From contig CAYGPQ010000003.1 of assembly GCA_964351775.1 (NCBI GenBank), forward strand, positions 16,859 through 80,858: a DNA stretch of 64,000 nt, read 5' to 3'. Below, piece after piece: positions 7,637 to 16,543 of this stretch. The DNA comes from Kordia sp964351775. GTDB lineage: Bacteria; Bacteroidota; Bacteroidia; Flavobacteriales; Flavobacteriaceae. The notes beneath the pieces are model-generated. The model saw only the letters and a program-made list of their open reading frames with translations, was not told the origin of the DNA and searched no databases. The position numbers and the translations under genes are program-made. Numbering within the stretch: position 1 is the first letter of the stretch; every line of letters starts with the position of its first letter.

Positions 7637-8593
7637 TTAAAATTTATTTTTGATCAAATTCACGCTTTCTTGAAACTCAGCAATCATATCACTGACAACC
7701 GTTGCTGCAGGTTTGATATCGTGAATTAACGCTGAAACTTGTCCAATTTCCAATTCGCCTTCCACCAAATCGCCTTCAAACATGCCACGTTTGGCGCGTG
7801 CTCTTCCTAATAAGGTTTTGAGCTCGTCTATGGTTGGTGCTTTTGTATATAATGCTTCAATGTCTTCGTAGAATTTATTTTTTAGCAACCGAACAGGCGC
7901 CAATTCTTTCAACATCAATTTGGTGCTTCCTTCTTTGGCTTCGACTACTTTTTTCTTGAATTCTATATGCGATGATGCTTCTTCAGTTGCAACAAATCTG
8001 CTACCTACTTGTACGCCATCTGCACCTAAAACCATCGCGGCTAACATGGCTTTTCCACTTCCAATACCGCCAGCTGCAATGAGCGGAATTTCTACCTTTT
8101 CTTTTACCGTTGGAATCAACGTTAAGGTCGTTGTTTCTTCGCGTCCATTGTGCCCGCCAGCTTCAAAACCTTCTGCAACCACAGCATCTACGCCAGCTTC
8201 TTGAGATTTTAAAGCAAATTTTGAACTACTGACCACATGTGTTACCGTAATTCCATTTTCCTTTAAAAAAGGCGTCCACGTCTTTGGATTTCCCGCAGAA
8301 GTAAAGACAATTTTTACGCCTTCTTCCACAATAATTTGCATGATTTCTTCAATATTCGGATATAACATCGGAACATTGACACCAAACGGTTTTTCGGTTG
8401 CCTTTTTGCATTTCTGAATGTGTTCACGTAATACATCTGGATACATGGAACCAGCGCCAATTAAACCCAATCCGCCAGCATTGCTGACCGCAGAAGCCAA
8501 TCGCCAACCGCTTGCCCAAATCATTCCACCTTGAATGATTGGATATTGTATGTTGTATAATTGTGTAATTCTATTTTGTGCAAACAAAGCCAT
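7637..8593 (-). CDS. nitronate monooxygenase / NPD-like flavoprotein
   Basis: 318 residues, TIM-barrel FMN protein of the nitropropane dioxygenase/enoyl-reductase-II family. Signature segments are YPIIQGGMIWASGWRLASAVSNAGGLG at the start, VVAEGFEAGGHNG, IPLIAAGGIGSG and GADGVQVGSRFVAT, the FMN phosphate site. Such enzymes oxidise nitronates or act as flavin reductases. It abuts the VOC gene and the upstream subtilase (one base), forming a three-gene minus-strand run. Confidence 0.88.
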   Translation of the reverse strand: MALFAQNRITQLYNIQYPIIQGGMIWASGWRLASAVSNAGGLGLIGAGSMYPDVLREHIQKCKKATEKPFGVNVPMLYPNIEEIMQIIVEEGVKIVFTSAGNPKTWTPFLKENGITVTHVVSSSKFALKSQEAGVDAVVAEGFEAGGHNGREETTTLTLIPTVKEKVEIPLIAAGGIGSGKAMLAAMVLGADGVQVGSRFVATEEASSHIEFKKKVVEAKEGSTKLMLKELAPVRLLKNKFYEDIEALYTKAPTIDELKTLLGRARAKRGMFEGDLVEGELEIGQVSALIHDIKPAATVVSDMIAEFQESVNLIKNKF

Positions 8594-8594
8594 G

Positions 8595-10217
8595 TTATTG
8601 TTTTATGAGTTTTTTGGTGAATTGTGTTCCATTCGCTTCAATTCGCAGAAGATACATTCCAGAAGCTAATTGACTTACATCAATATTTGTATACGTTGTA
8701 TTTGCCGTGTATGTTTTTACCATTTTCCCAACTAAAGTTCCAATCGTAATTGTGGCATTTTCAAAACCTTCTGGCAAGTTAATTTGTACAATCGCTTTTG
8801 CGGGATTTGGAAATACTTGAATGGTAGCTTCACTCCTATTTTCGGAAACTGACAATGTTTGAAACGCAGATTCAAAGTCTGGAATTCCATGGCCTAATTG
8901 TATCGTTGGATTTGCATAGATAGAAGCTGATTCGCGCACGAGTTGCATCAATTCCAAATTAGTTTTATTCGGAAAAGCTTGCACCAAACATGCCATAGAA
9001 CCTGCAATAATTGGCGAAGAAAAAGACGTTCCATTGGAAAGCACTACATTTCCTCCCGAACTGATCACATATACACTGGCACCTTGCGCCACCACATCGG
9101 GTTTTACAGGAATATTTGGCGTGCGTCCACGTGAACTAAACGACGCGTAATTTCCACTTGCATTTACAGCTCCAATGGTAAATCCGTTTCCATCGCCAGG
9201 CGCTGTGATAATTCCCCAAGTTGGATCATTTCCTGAATTTCCAGCGGAATTTACAATCAACAATCCTTTTTCAACCGCAATATTAGCACCTTTCGTAATA
9301 AAGGCTGTATTTCCGTCCATATCTGCTGGTGTGTAATTGTATTTAGTTTCATCAAAAGTACTGTAACCCAAGGAAGTATTTACCACATCAACACCTAAAC
9401 TATCGGCGCGTTCTGCTGCTTCAACCCAATACGATTCTTCCACAGGTGTTTCCGTTGCTGCATCTTCCGTACGAAATAAATAATAGCTTGCATCTGGCGC
9501 AGTTCCTACAAATTGTCCGTCAATATAACCCGCCATATCTGACAATACGTTAGTTCCGTGACTGTTTCCGGTATACGCATATACATCTGCATTTCTATCT
9601 ACAAAATCGTAGCCATTTAGCAAATCACCATTATCGCGCAATCGCTGAAAAGCTGCCATGGTGTTTACATTGGTAAATCCGCCATCTAACACCGCCACCG
9701 TAACGCCTTCACCGGTGTAATCGAGTTCATGTAGTTTGTCTATTTTAATCATGGCTGCTTGATTGGAACCGTTTCCATAATTGTACATGACCAAGGTTTC
9801 AAATTTTTCTGCTGTTCTTTCTAGTTGCACTTCCGTAGATGGTCTACTGGAAGGATTCAGCGAGCGATCTGCATATACAATTTGATTGACAAAAGCCAGA
9901 TTCAATAAGGCATCAATATCCGTTTGCGTTCCTAAGACATGCACACAATTGAACCATTTTGATTTCGCTTTTACTGTAATTCCTGTTTGTGCTTTTACTT
10001 GTGTAATATATAATTCATTAACAGGAACATCACGTTCATCAATGACAACACCATGATTTCCTTTACGATCAATGGCTTTTTGCGTTAGAATTGTGATCGG
10101 ATTTGCTAAAGAATTTGCTACATTAGGTTTGTCTGTAAAATATACCCAAGCATGCTCGGTTTGCGCAAAACTCAGTTGTGCAAAAAATAAAATTCCTACT
10201 ACGATTAACTTTTTCAT
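8595..10217 (-). CDS. subtilisin-like S8 peptidase with T9SS sorting tail
   Basis: 540 residues from ATG 10217, where a normal signal peptide (KKLIVVGILFFAQLSFAQ) begins; the longer frame to 10247 starts inside tandem repeats. A propeptide-like region (about 20-150) precedes the catalytic domain with Asp178 (AVLDGG), His220 (NSHGTN), the oxyanion-site stretch NSAGNSGN and Ser398 (NGTSFSSP). The last 80 residues are a type A T9SS sorting domain (VFPNPA ... GMYLLRI ... KLIKQ), so it is exported through type IX secretion to the surface or medium. The upstream region holds two tandem-repeat tracts. Confidence 0.95.
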   Translation of the reverse strand: MKKLIVVGILFFAQLSFAQTEHAWVYFTDKPNVANSLANPITILTQKAIDRKGNHGVVIDERDVPVNELYITQVKAQTGITVKAKSKWFNCVHVLGTQTDIDALLNLAFVNQIVYADRSLNPSSRPSTEVQLERTAEKFETLVMYNYGNGSNQAAMIKIDKLHELDYTGEGVTVAVLDGGFTNVNTMAAFQRLRDNGDLLNGYDFVDRNADVYAYTGNSHGTNVLSDMAGYIDGQFVGTAPDASYYLFRTEDAATETPVEESYWVEAAERADSLGVDVVNTSLGYSTFDETKYNYTPADMDGNTAFITKGANIAVEKGLLIVNSAGNSGNDPTWGIITAPGDGNGFTIGAVNASGNYASFSSRGRTPNIPVKPDVVAQGASVYVISSGGNVVLSNGTSFSSPIIAGSMACLVQAFPNKTNLELMQLVRESASIYANPTIQLGHGIPDFESAFQTLSVSENRSEATIQVFPNPAKAIVQINLPEGFENATITIGTLVGKMVKTYTANTTYTNIDVSQLASGMYLLRIEANGTQFTKKLIKQ

Positions 10218-10234
10218 ATACTGTATACTTCTTC

Positions 10235-10290
10235 GTTCAAGGTTCAAGGTTCAAGGTTCAAGGTTCAAGGTTCAAGGTTCAAGGTTCAAA
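10235..10290. repeat. heptamer tandem repeat (GTTCAAG)x8
   Basis: Seven exact copies of GTTCAAG and a last copy ending in A. It lies 18 bases upstream of the subtilase start codon, in its untranslated leader or promoter. Copy number of such tracts can change by slippage. Confidence 0.95.
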
Positions 10291-10450
10291 ACTAAAAAGA
10301 TCACAGAGTATAGAATTAAGAGTTAAGACTTTTTTCGTTAAAAACTTTAATATTCAGTGTCCAAAATCAAAAAATCGTCAATCAAAAATCTTTAATAGTT
10401 CAAGGTTAAAAACTTCATCATTCAATATTCCGTATTCAATATTCGATATT

Positions 10451-10498
10451 TTTCGATTTCGATTTCGATTTCGATTTCGATTTCGATTTCGATCTCGA
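10451..10498. repeat. hexamer tandem repeat (TTTCGA)x8
   Basis: Seven exact copies of TTTCGA and one TCTCGA. It lies in the same 323-base intergenic region, 43 bases beyond the mnmA stop. Flanking sequence (TTCAATATTC, TTTCAACTTC) is low-complexity too, as if older repeats had decayed. Confidence 0.95.
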
Positions 10499-10540
10499 TT
10501 TTAGTTTCAACTTCAATTTCATTTTCAGGCTTCAACCTCA

Positions 10541-11728
10541 TCAAGAAATCACTCCAGAACCAATGAGTTCATCTTCTAGATACCAAGCTACAAATTGTCC
10601 TTCTGTAATGGCACTTTGTGGATTTTCAAAATCTACATACATCCCACCATCAATTTTATAGATTAATGCTTTTTCTAAGGATTGACGGTAACGAATACGC
10701 GCCATTACTTCCATAGATTCGTCTGGCTTTAATGCCATATCTTCTCGAACCCAATGCAATTCATCATCTTTTACAAATAAGGTACGTCGGTACAATCCTG
10801 GATGCGTTTTCCCTTGTCCTGTATAAATTATGTTCTCTTTTACGTCAGTTTCTATGACAAATAGCGGCTCAATGGTTCCCCCAACGGCTAAGCCTTTTCG
10901 TTGTCCTTTGGTAAAATAGTGTGCACCTTGATGCGTTCCTACTACTTTTCCATCGGTTTGTTGATAGGTATATTTTTCAGCATAATACGCCAATTCTTCT
11001 GCTTTGTTTGCAAACTCAGGCACTGCTTTGTGATAGCTTTCTTTTTCTTGCGGAACTTCTACAATGACACCTTCTTTTGGTTGTAATTGTTGTTGTAAAA
11101 AGTCTGGCAATTTCACTTTTCCGATGAAACATAATCCTTGCGAATCTTTTTTATCGGCCGTGATTAAATCTGCTTTTGCGGCAATTTCTCGTACTTCAGG
11201 CTTAGTCAAATCACCAATTGGAAATAATGATTTTTCTAATTGTTCTTGTGATAGTTGACATAAAAAGTACGATTGATCTTTGTTTCCGTCTTTTCCTGCT
11301 AATAATCTATGAATTTGTTTCCCGTCTTTTTCAATGGTTTCTTTTCTGCAATAGTGACCTGTTGCGACATAATCCGCACCTAAATCCAATGCGATTTTGA
11401 GAAATACATCAAATTTTATTTCGCGATTGCATAATACATCTGGATTTGGCGTACGTCCTTTTTCGTATTCGTTAAACATATAATCAACGATACGTTCTTT
11501 GTATTCTTCGCTTAAATCTACTGTTTGAAATGGAATGCCTAATTTGTCTGCCACAATCATAGCGTCATTGCTATCTTCTAACCATGGACATTCATTGGAA
11601 ATGGTCACAGAATCATCATGCCAGTTTTTCATGAAGAGACCAATAACTTCATATCCTTGCTCTTTGAGAAGGTATGCTGTTACACTTGAATCTACACCGC
11701 CAGAAAGTCCTACTATTACTCGTTTCAT
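10541..11728 (-). CDS. mnmA: tRNA-specific 2-thiouridylase MnmA
   Basis: Adds sulfur to U34 of Glu, Gln and Lys tRNAs. 395 residues from ATG 11728, which begins MKRVIVGLSGGVDSSV with the PP-loop at residues 8-14; a start at 11785 would add 19 unconserved residues. Other signatures: GLFMKNWHD, the catalytic cysteine in NPDVLCNREIKF, ATGHYCR, DQSYFLCQL, the persulfide cysteine in SQGLCFIGKV, and GLAVGG in the barrel domain. Single gene. Confidence 0.97.
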   Translation of the reverse strand: MKRVIVGLSGGVDSSVTAYLLKEQGYEVIGLFMKNWHDDSVTISNECPWLEDSNDAMIVADKLGIPFQTVDLSEEYKERIVDYMFNEYEKGRTPNPDVLCNREIKFDVFLKIALDLGADYVATGHYCRKETIEKDGKQIHRLLAGKDGNKDQSYFLCQLSQEQLEKSLFPIGDLTKPEVREIAAKADLITADKKDSQGLCFIGKVKLPDFLQQQLQPKEGVIVEVPQEKESYHKAVPEFANKAEELAYYAEKYTYQQTDGKVVGTHQGAHYFTKGQRKGLAVGGTIEPLFVIETDVKENIIYTGQGKTHPGLYRRTLFVKDDELHWVREDMALKPDESMEVMARIRYRQSLEKALIYKIDGGMYVDFENPQSAITEGQFVAWYLEDELIGSGVIS

Positions 11729-11872
11729 TTTTTTTGATTCACTTGTTTGTTTGGATAAGACGAAACCTATCCGAATTACTGACAAAGATACTACCTTTTT
11801 CGCTTTTTTACGAGTGCATTCGCGCCAAGCGTATTTACTTAATTAGAAATTACTGAGCCTAATGAAATAGTC

Positions 11873-12034
11873 ATACCTTTTGCCATTTGAATCTACTGTA
11901 AAAGAAATTGATGATTTTTTTCTTTATTCTAACTAAAAAATTAGAGCATAGCCTTAGCAACGGTTTCTTTTTTTAGTGAAGTAGAAAGGGAAAAAGGACG
12001 TTTTATTACGGTAAATTCAAATGGTAAATGGTAT
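11873..12034. repeat. imperfect 29-bp terminal inverted repeats, MITE-like
   Basis: The arm at 11873-11901 (ATACC...CTGTAA) and the reverse complement of 12006-12034 agree at 25 of 29 positions and enclose 104 AT-rich bases with no reading frame. The size and structure resemble a miniature inverted-repeat element or the ends of a decayed insertion sequence. No target-site duplication is evident. Confidence 0.55.
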
Positions 12035-12062
12035 CAGCTGTATGAAATTCATATAGACCTAA

Positions 12063-12359
12063 GATCCCGCTGTGCAGCGGGATTAGTTCAACTTACAATT
12101 TTGAGCGCGTCCTGCGGACTTCTCAAAATCACGAAACATCATAAAAAGCAGATCCCGCTGTGCAGCGGGATTAGTTCAACTTACAATTTTGAGCGCGTCC
12201 TGCGNNNNNNNNNNNNNNNNNNNNNNNNNNNNNNNNNNNNNNNNNNNNNNNNNNNNNNNNNNNNNNNNNNNNNNNNNNNNNNNNNNNNNNNNNNNNNNNN
12301 NNNNCAGCGGGATTAGTTCAACTTACAATTTTGAGCGCGTCCTGCGGACTTCTCAAAAT
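12063..12359. repeat. direct repeats of a two-hairpin GC-rich unit
   Basis: Units start at 12063 and 12151 (88-base period), and a third, missing its first bases, lies right of the gap at 12305-12359. Each unit has a perfect hairpin ATCCCGCTG-TG-CAGCGGGAT, an AGTTCAACTTAC link, and a second hairpin with arms ATTTTGAG / CTCAAAAT enclosing GTCC-TGC-GGAC. The units are much richer in GC than the surroundings. Likely a REP-like or regulatory RNA-like dispersed repeat that caused the assembly break. Confidence 0.85.
12205..12304. other. assembly gap of 100 N
   Basis: Exactly 100 undetermined bases, the usual placeholder for a gap of unknown size, inside the repeat array. True length and content are unknown. 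Confidence 0.99.
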
Positions 12360-12375
12360 TGAGTTTCACTAACAA

Positions 12376-12408
12376 AAAAGCCTGAATGGAAAGAACATTC
12401 AGGCTTTT
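12376..12408. terminator. strong hairpin terminator without an adjacent gene
   Basis: Thirteen-base perfect arms (12376-12388 and 12396-12408, AAAAGCCTGAATG / CATTCAGGCTTTT), seven-base loop, T-run on both strands. The nearest upstream plus-strand sequence is the repeat array and gap; the downstream gene points away. Confidence 0.85.
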
Positions 12409-12731
12409 CTAATTCACTCGCTCCGTACACATCATTGAAATACAAAGTATTCTGAAAGTTTGTGACTGTATTGAACTCGTCGTCGTGATTTTCCGTATGA
12501 ATATAGAAGATTTAAACACGATTCCGTATTGATTAAAACAATTTAAAGTTTGAAATTCCCCTATTGTTTTTTATACTTACGAATTCATTATTATGTTAAT
12601 ACTATGTTAGACATTATTTGTTGTTCTTTTTATTTCATCTTTTTTACCTATATTCGATTTTGACAAGTGTCAGACAAATAAACATCGTCCACATAGATTC
12701 TTGTGAAGAAAATTTAAAAAAATAGTAGTAG

Positions 12732-13832
12732 ATGAAATTGAAAATAGTAGCTATTGTAGCATTCGTTTTTTGTGTTTGTAACACCAGCTTTTCGCAAGAA
12801 GTAACCACGGATAGTCTTGATATTAAGATTGGTCAAATGCTCATGTTAGGTATTGGAAGCGATACCGAAATTCGATCTGACAATAAGATGTTGGCGGATA
12901 TTAAAGCACAGAAATTAGGTGGTATTTTATTGTATGAGAAAAATATCACGAAGCTGAATTCGGTTGAAAACCTAAAGAAACTAATTGCAACACTCAGAAA
13001 AGATGCCGTATTACCACTTTTAGTAAGTATTGATGAAGAAGGCGGAAAAGTAAACCGATTGAAGCAAAAGTATGGTTTTCCTAAAACCGTTTCGGCAAAA
13101 TATTTAGGCGAAATTGATGCTATTGATAGCACTAAATATTACAGTGATATTGTTGCGCACAACTTGTTATTATTGGGTATTAATGTAAATTACGCACCTG
13201 TTTTAGATGTTCATAATGCAGATAATCCGCCCATTGGAAAAAATGAACGTGCGTTTTCTGAAGATCCAATCAAAATTATTGAGCATGCACGACAAGTGAT
13301 TTCGAGCCATCGGTATTTTAATGTAAAGACAGTAGTAAAACATTTTCCGGGACATGGAAATTCGAAAGAAGATTCACATTTTAATGTGACAGATGTTAGT
13401 AAATATTGGCAACAGCAAGAAATTTTTCCATATATCAAATTATTGTATGAAGGAAATGTAGACGCAATTATGACAGCGCATATTGTGAACGAAAAGTTAG
13501 ATGATTCTAAGTTACCTGCAACACTTTCTAAAAAGATTATGACCGATTATTTACGTGGCGATCTTGGATTTGACGGCGTTATTTTCTCTGATGATATGCA
13601 AATGAAAGCGATTGCCGATCAGTTTGGTTTTGAAAAATCGATTCAAATGGCAATTCATGCGGGCGTAGATGTGTTGATGTTTTCAAACCATATTCCCATG
13701 AAAGGTCGCGATATGATTCTTCCACAAGATATTATTGATATTGTCAAGAAAATGATTGCTGACGGCGAGATTTCAGAAAAACGTATTGACGAATCGTATC
13801 GACGTATTTTAAAGTTCAAGAAAGACCTGTAA
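12732..13832 (+). CDS. GH3-family beta-N-acetylhexosaminidase-like protein, exported
   Basis: 366 residues with a signal peptide (KLKIVAIVAFVFCVCNTSFSQ). A single GH3 TIM barrel of NagZ type: LLVSIDEEGGKVNRLK near 93, the family signature KHFPGHGNSKEDSH with the catalytic-loop His/Asp, AIMTAHI, and the nucleophile region GVIFSDDMQMKAI. NagZ enzymes remove beta-N-acetylglucosamine from peptidoglycan fragments; here the export signal points to the periplasm rather than cytoplasm. Length is that of stand-alone NagZ with no C-terminal GH3 domain. Confidence 0.9.
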   Translation: MKLKIVAIVAFVFCVCNTSFSQEVTTDSLDIKIGQMLMLGIGSDTEIRSDNKMLADIKAQKLGGILLYEKNITKLNSVENLKKLIATLRKDAVLPLLVSIDEEGGKVNRLKQKYGFPKTVSAKYLGEIDAIDSTKYYSDIVAHNLLLLGINVNYAPVLDVHNADNPPIGKNERAFSEDPIKIIEHARQVISSHRYFNVKTVVKHFPGHGNSKEDSHFNVTDVSKYWQQQEIFPYIKLLYEGNVDAIMTAHIVNEKLDDSKLPATLSKKIMTDYLRGDLGFDGVIFSDDMQMKAIADQFGFEKSIQMAIHAGVDVLMFSNHIPMKGRDMILPQDIIDIVKKMIADGEISEKRIDESYRRILKFKKDL

Positions 13833-13864
13833 TTCAAAAAACTATTCTCGATACCTTTTTTTCT

Positions 13865-13924
13865 CAAATAATACTCGATTTGACGTTTTTTGAGTTAGAA
13901 TTACGTCAAATCGAGTATTATTTG
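13865..13924. terminator. perfect 22-bp inverted repeat between convergent genes
   Basis: Arms at 13865-13886 and 13903-13924 (CAAATAATACTCGATTTGAC... and its complement) match without error around a 16-base loop. It lies exactly between the convergent GH3 gene and the 111-residue gene. It probably works as a shared terminator, though no long T-run follows and the stem is longer than in any other hairpin in this window. Confidence 0.6.
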
Positions 13925-13927
13925 AAT

Positions 13928-14263
13928 CTATTCAGCTTCTATATATTCCGATATTCCTCCAGATAAGTCGCCATTAAGCCATTTCCAATCAAATTTTAAT
14001 CCTAGTTTGCCATCTTTATTTTCTGAAATAACACCTTTTGATTCTCCTACTTTTAGCTCTCCTGCTTCAGTTAAGCATTGAAATAGGAGCTCTATTTTTG
14101 AAGCTTCGGTTTGTTTCCCAACGATAAAACCTTCTAGGATGGCTCCGCCTTTGTAGGTTCCTGTTATTACAGTTCCATTTTGATAATATTTAAATACCGT
14201 TTCCACTGATGACAAACCACTTTTATTTTCAAGTAAGATAAATTTTTTGTTGTTTAAATTCAT
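13928..14263 (-). CDS. conserved hypothetical protein (111 aa)
   Basis: No signal peptide or membrane segment; beta-rich with regularly spaced glycines (GTYKGGAILEGFIVGK, LKFDWKWLNGDLSGG). It matches in style a small Bacteroidota family often carried in databases under the doubtful name N-acetylglutamate synthase; nothing in the sequence supports that reaction. Starts MNLNNKKFILLENKSG. Stands alone, about 150 bases from the next gene downstream of it in the minus direction. Confidence 0.75.
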   Translation of the reverse strand: MNLNNKKFILLENKSGLSSVETVFKYYQNGTVITGTYKGGAILEGFIVGKQTEASKIELLFQCLTEAGELKVGESKGVISENKDGKLGLKFDWKWLNGDLSGGISEYIEAE

Positions 14264-14416
14264 GCTTTAATGTTTTATATGTTAGTTATTTCTAATCATT
14301 TCAAATTACCCAGGCGAAACTTTTATTGGATGTGGAAATCCTTTCCCTAAGACTTTCATTTGGTCGATATTTAAACCGTCTTCATTATCAAAACCGCTAT
14401 TTACATCTCTTAATTT

Positions 14417-16435
14417 TTAATAATCTTCTATGACAATTTTACCTGTATAGATGTCATTATCTAAGAATAATTTGTAAATGTATACATTAGAACTTGCGAT
14501 TCCTGTTTCGGATTTTTTTAATTCTATTGTGTGTCCTGATCCTTTTTTGGAAGTTATCAATGCGCCTGTTAAAGCATATACTTTTAATTGTATGTTTTGG
14601 TACGATTTTGAAGCTTTAAAAAGAATCATTTCTGCGTTTGAGGTGATGATGAGTTTGTCTCGATGAGAAGTTACGTCATCTACCGTATGTAAAGGTTGTC
14701 CGTTAGGTTCTTCTCCAAGTCCTGTACACGGATAGTTAGGATTGTTTGGATCGGCACAGGCTCTTAATTCATCCCAATGGTCTCTGAGAATCACTGGAAC
14801 TCTCGTAAAATTAATTTGTACACCGTGTAATTGTGGCATTCGCCCATCCGTATTCGGATCTCCATTGTGTGCTATAAAGTCTGAAACATCCGTTGGATTT
14901 GGTCCCCAAGTTGACATGTATAGATTGCAATTCGTTATTCCCGTAGAGTACAATCGAAATGGGCTGCATTCACTCGTTTCGTTTGAATCATACGGAGCCA
15001 CTGGATCAGGTTTAGTCCATAATCCTCCGTCAAAATTAGGTACGCCATATCCTGAATACATTCTATCAGACCAAGCAATTATTTCTGGATCGTTTGCAGC
15101 ATGTTTAAACCAAGGCATTAAATGTTGTAAAAAAGCATATCCCACATGTAAGGCTCCCACTACTGGTAAGTAATTACGATCGGCAGTTTGGTTTGGATCT
15201 GGATGAATTCCGCCTGCAGGTCCATCAATATAGCGGTAAGGATCTCCATTTGTTCCTTTGGTATCTATTCTAGGATATAATCTGCTAAAATACAAGTGTA
15301 CATCATTATAGCCATTGATATCTCCCCAAAGCGGCACGCCACCATTTCCCATACGTATTTGTGCATCTTCTTGAAAAAAAGCATTGTTTTGAAGATCTTC
15401 ATCCAATGCAATAGCTCTTACTGCTTCTAAGATTTGAATGTCATCGTACATGGCTGCAAAAAAAGCCAACGCAGGTTTTTTTCCCATGTGTTGTCCGGCT
15501 CCTGAACTAAAAGGAACGCCCATTTTAAATACACCATAGTTATCTATTCCTTTTTGTATGAGTGAATAGACTGCCATTCTTTTTTCTTCCGCAGTTTCCA
15601 AACCAAAAACCTGCGTAATATCTTCCAAAAGTTGAAGTGCTTGATCGGATCCATACGGCGGTTGTGCTGCGTGTGGAATAACAGCACGATGGAATTCACC
15701 AAGACCTTGATGGTATAGTTCAATTTCTGGCGTAAGCCAGTGCATAAAACCAAATTCGCCACCAATAATTCCGTTGTTACCATCGGATGCTTGAGGAAGA
15801 TTAGGTAGTCGGTTCATTTTCACATTTGCAGTATCATATAAAGGTTTCCAATCGCCATGAAATGGAGGTCTGAATGTATTTACACCTCTTTCTGGTGGTA
15901 TTTCGGAGAGTATTGTTAGAATTGTAGCCGTTTGCACACAACCCGCATAAATAGAGGAAGTACCACATCCTACTGTTGTCCCTAAAGCTTTGTATATTGA
16001 TTCTCCCGGACTGGCAAGATATGGGAGCGAATTCATTAAATTAAGTGTCGGTTCGTAATGACTATAAGTATTCAACACACCTTGCTTTTGTTGTGTAAAA
16101 GGGAGTAGAATTGCTGGATTATTAGGATCTCTTAGTAAGTCAGGATTCACCATTGCACCATTAAATTCTCCATCTGGTGTAATGTTTGAAATTAATACAT
16201 TCCCCGTTGGCGCATTTGGTGCCACCCAATAGTCACCATTTACAAATTGTCCAAATTCGCAAGGTCCATTGTCACAGGAAACTGAAAAAGTGAAGGTAAC
16301 ACCATCTCTTACAATGGCGACTTCATTGGTAGTTTGTGCATAAACGAATGTGTTTGTTAAGAAAAAAGTTAAAAAGATAGCGAGATAGAAAACGGAGATT
16401 TTCTTTAATTTTTGTGGTGTTTTAGTTAAGTTCAT
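14417..16435 (-). CDS. large secreted protein of unknown function with T9SS-like tail
   Basis: 672 residues. Signal peptide with hydrophobic stretch 14-33 (FYLAIFLTFFLTNTFVYAQ). The body (35-590) holds a GDYWVAPNAPTGNV segment near the start, many aromatic residues, paired cysteines (CDNGPC, CSPF, CADPNNPNYPC) and Asp/Asn/Pro/Gly-rich loops such as GIHPDPNQTADRNY. The last 80 residues (IITSNAEMILFKASKSYQ ... LKVYALTGAL ... VYIYKLFLDNDIYTGKIVIED) look like a T9SS C-terminal domain, so it is probably surface-anchored or released. I do not recognise the catalytic family; a polysaccharide-active or glycan-binding role is only a guess. Confidence 0.8.
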   Translation of the reverse strand: MNLTKTPQKLKKISVFYLAIFLTFFLTNTFVYAQTTNEVAIVRDGVTFTFSVSCDNGPCEFGQFVNGDYWVAPNAPTGNVLISNITPDGEFNGAMVNPDLLRDPNNPAILLPFTQQKQGVLNTYSHYEPTLNLMNSLPYLASPGESIYKALGTTVGCGTSSIYAGCVQTATILTILSEIPPERGVNTFRPPFHGDWKPLYDTANVKMNRLPNLPQASDGNNGIIGGEFGFMHWLTPEIELYHQGLGEFHRAVIPHAAQPPYGSDQALQLLEDITQVFGLETAEEKRMAVYSLIQKGIDNYGVFKMGVPFSSGAGQHMGKKPALAFFAAMYDDIQILEAVRAIALDEDLQNNAFFQEDAQIRMGNGGVPLWGDINGYNDVHLYFSRLYPRIDTKGTNGDPYRYIDGPAGGIHPDPNQTADRNYLPVVGALHVGYAFLQHLMPWFKHAANDPEIIAWSDRMYSGYGVPNFDGGLWTKPDPVAPYDSNETSECSPFRLYSTGITNCNLYMSTWGPNPTDVSDFIAHNGDPNTDGRMPQLHGVQINFTRVPVILRDHWDELRACADPNNPNYPCTGLGEEPNGQPLHTVDDVTSHRDKLIITSNAEMILFKASKSYQNIQLKVYALTGALITSKKGSGHTIELKKSETGIASSNVYIYKLFLDNDIYTGKIVIEDY

Positions 16436-16543
16436 TTTTCGGTTTATATGTGTTGTATTATTTAAAAAAAGATGTGAATATGCGCTCTCACAAAAGAAAT
16501 TGGAGATTGTTTAACGTGAATTGGTTTTTGTATGGTTGTGAAA

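Larger units (their letters stand above)
11729..12731. other. gene-free repeat junction with assembly gap
   Basis: About 1 kb between mnmA and the GH3 gene with no convincing coding frame. It contains, in order, a MITE-like inverted repeat (11873-12034), direct hairpin repeats (12063-12359) interrupted by 100 N, a strong terminator (12376-12408), and then about 320 bases that should hold the GH3 promoter. The gap length is a placeholder, so a gene could be missing there. Confidence 0.8.

Noticed and set aside
10178..10504. Plus-strand frame with alternating Phe-Arg repeats
   Set aside because: It is only the translation of the tandem DNA repeats and overlaps the subtilase signal peptide on the other strand.
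12101..12316. Frame running across the N gap
   Set aside because: Half of it is undetermined bases, and the rest is hairpin repeat.
12063..12359. CRISPR array
   Set aside because: The repeated part is too long and palindromic, the only visible spacer is 21 bases, and no cas gene is near.
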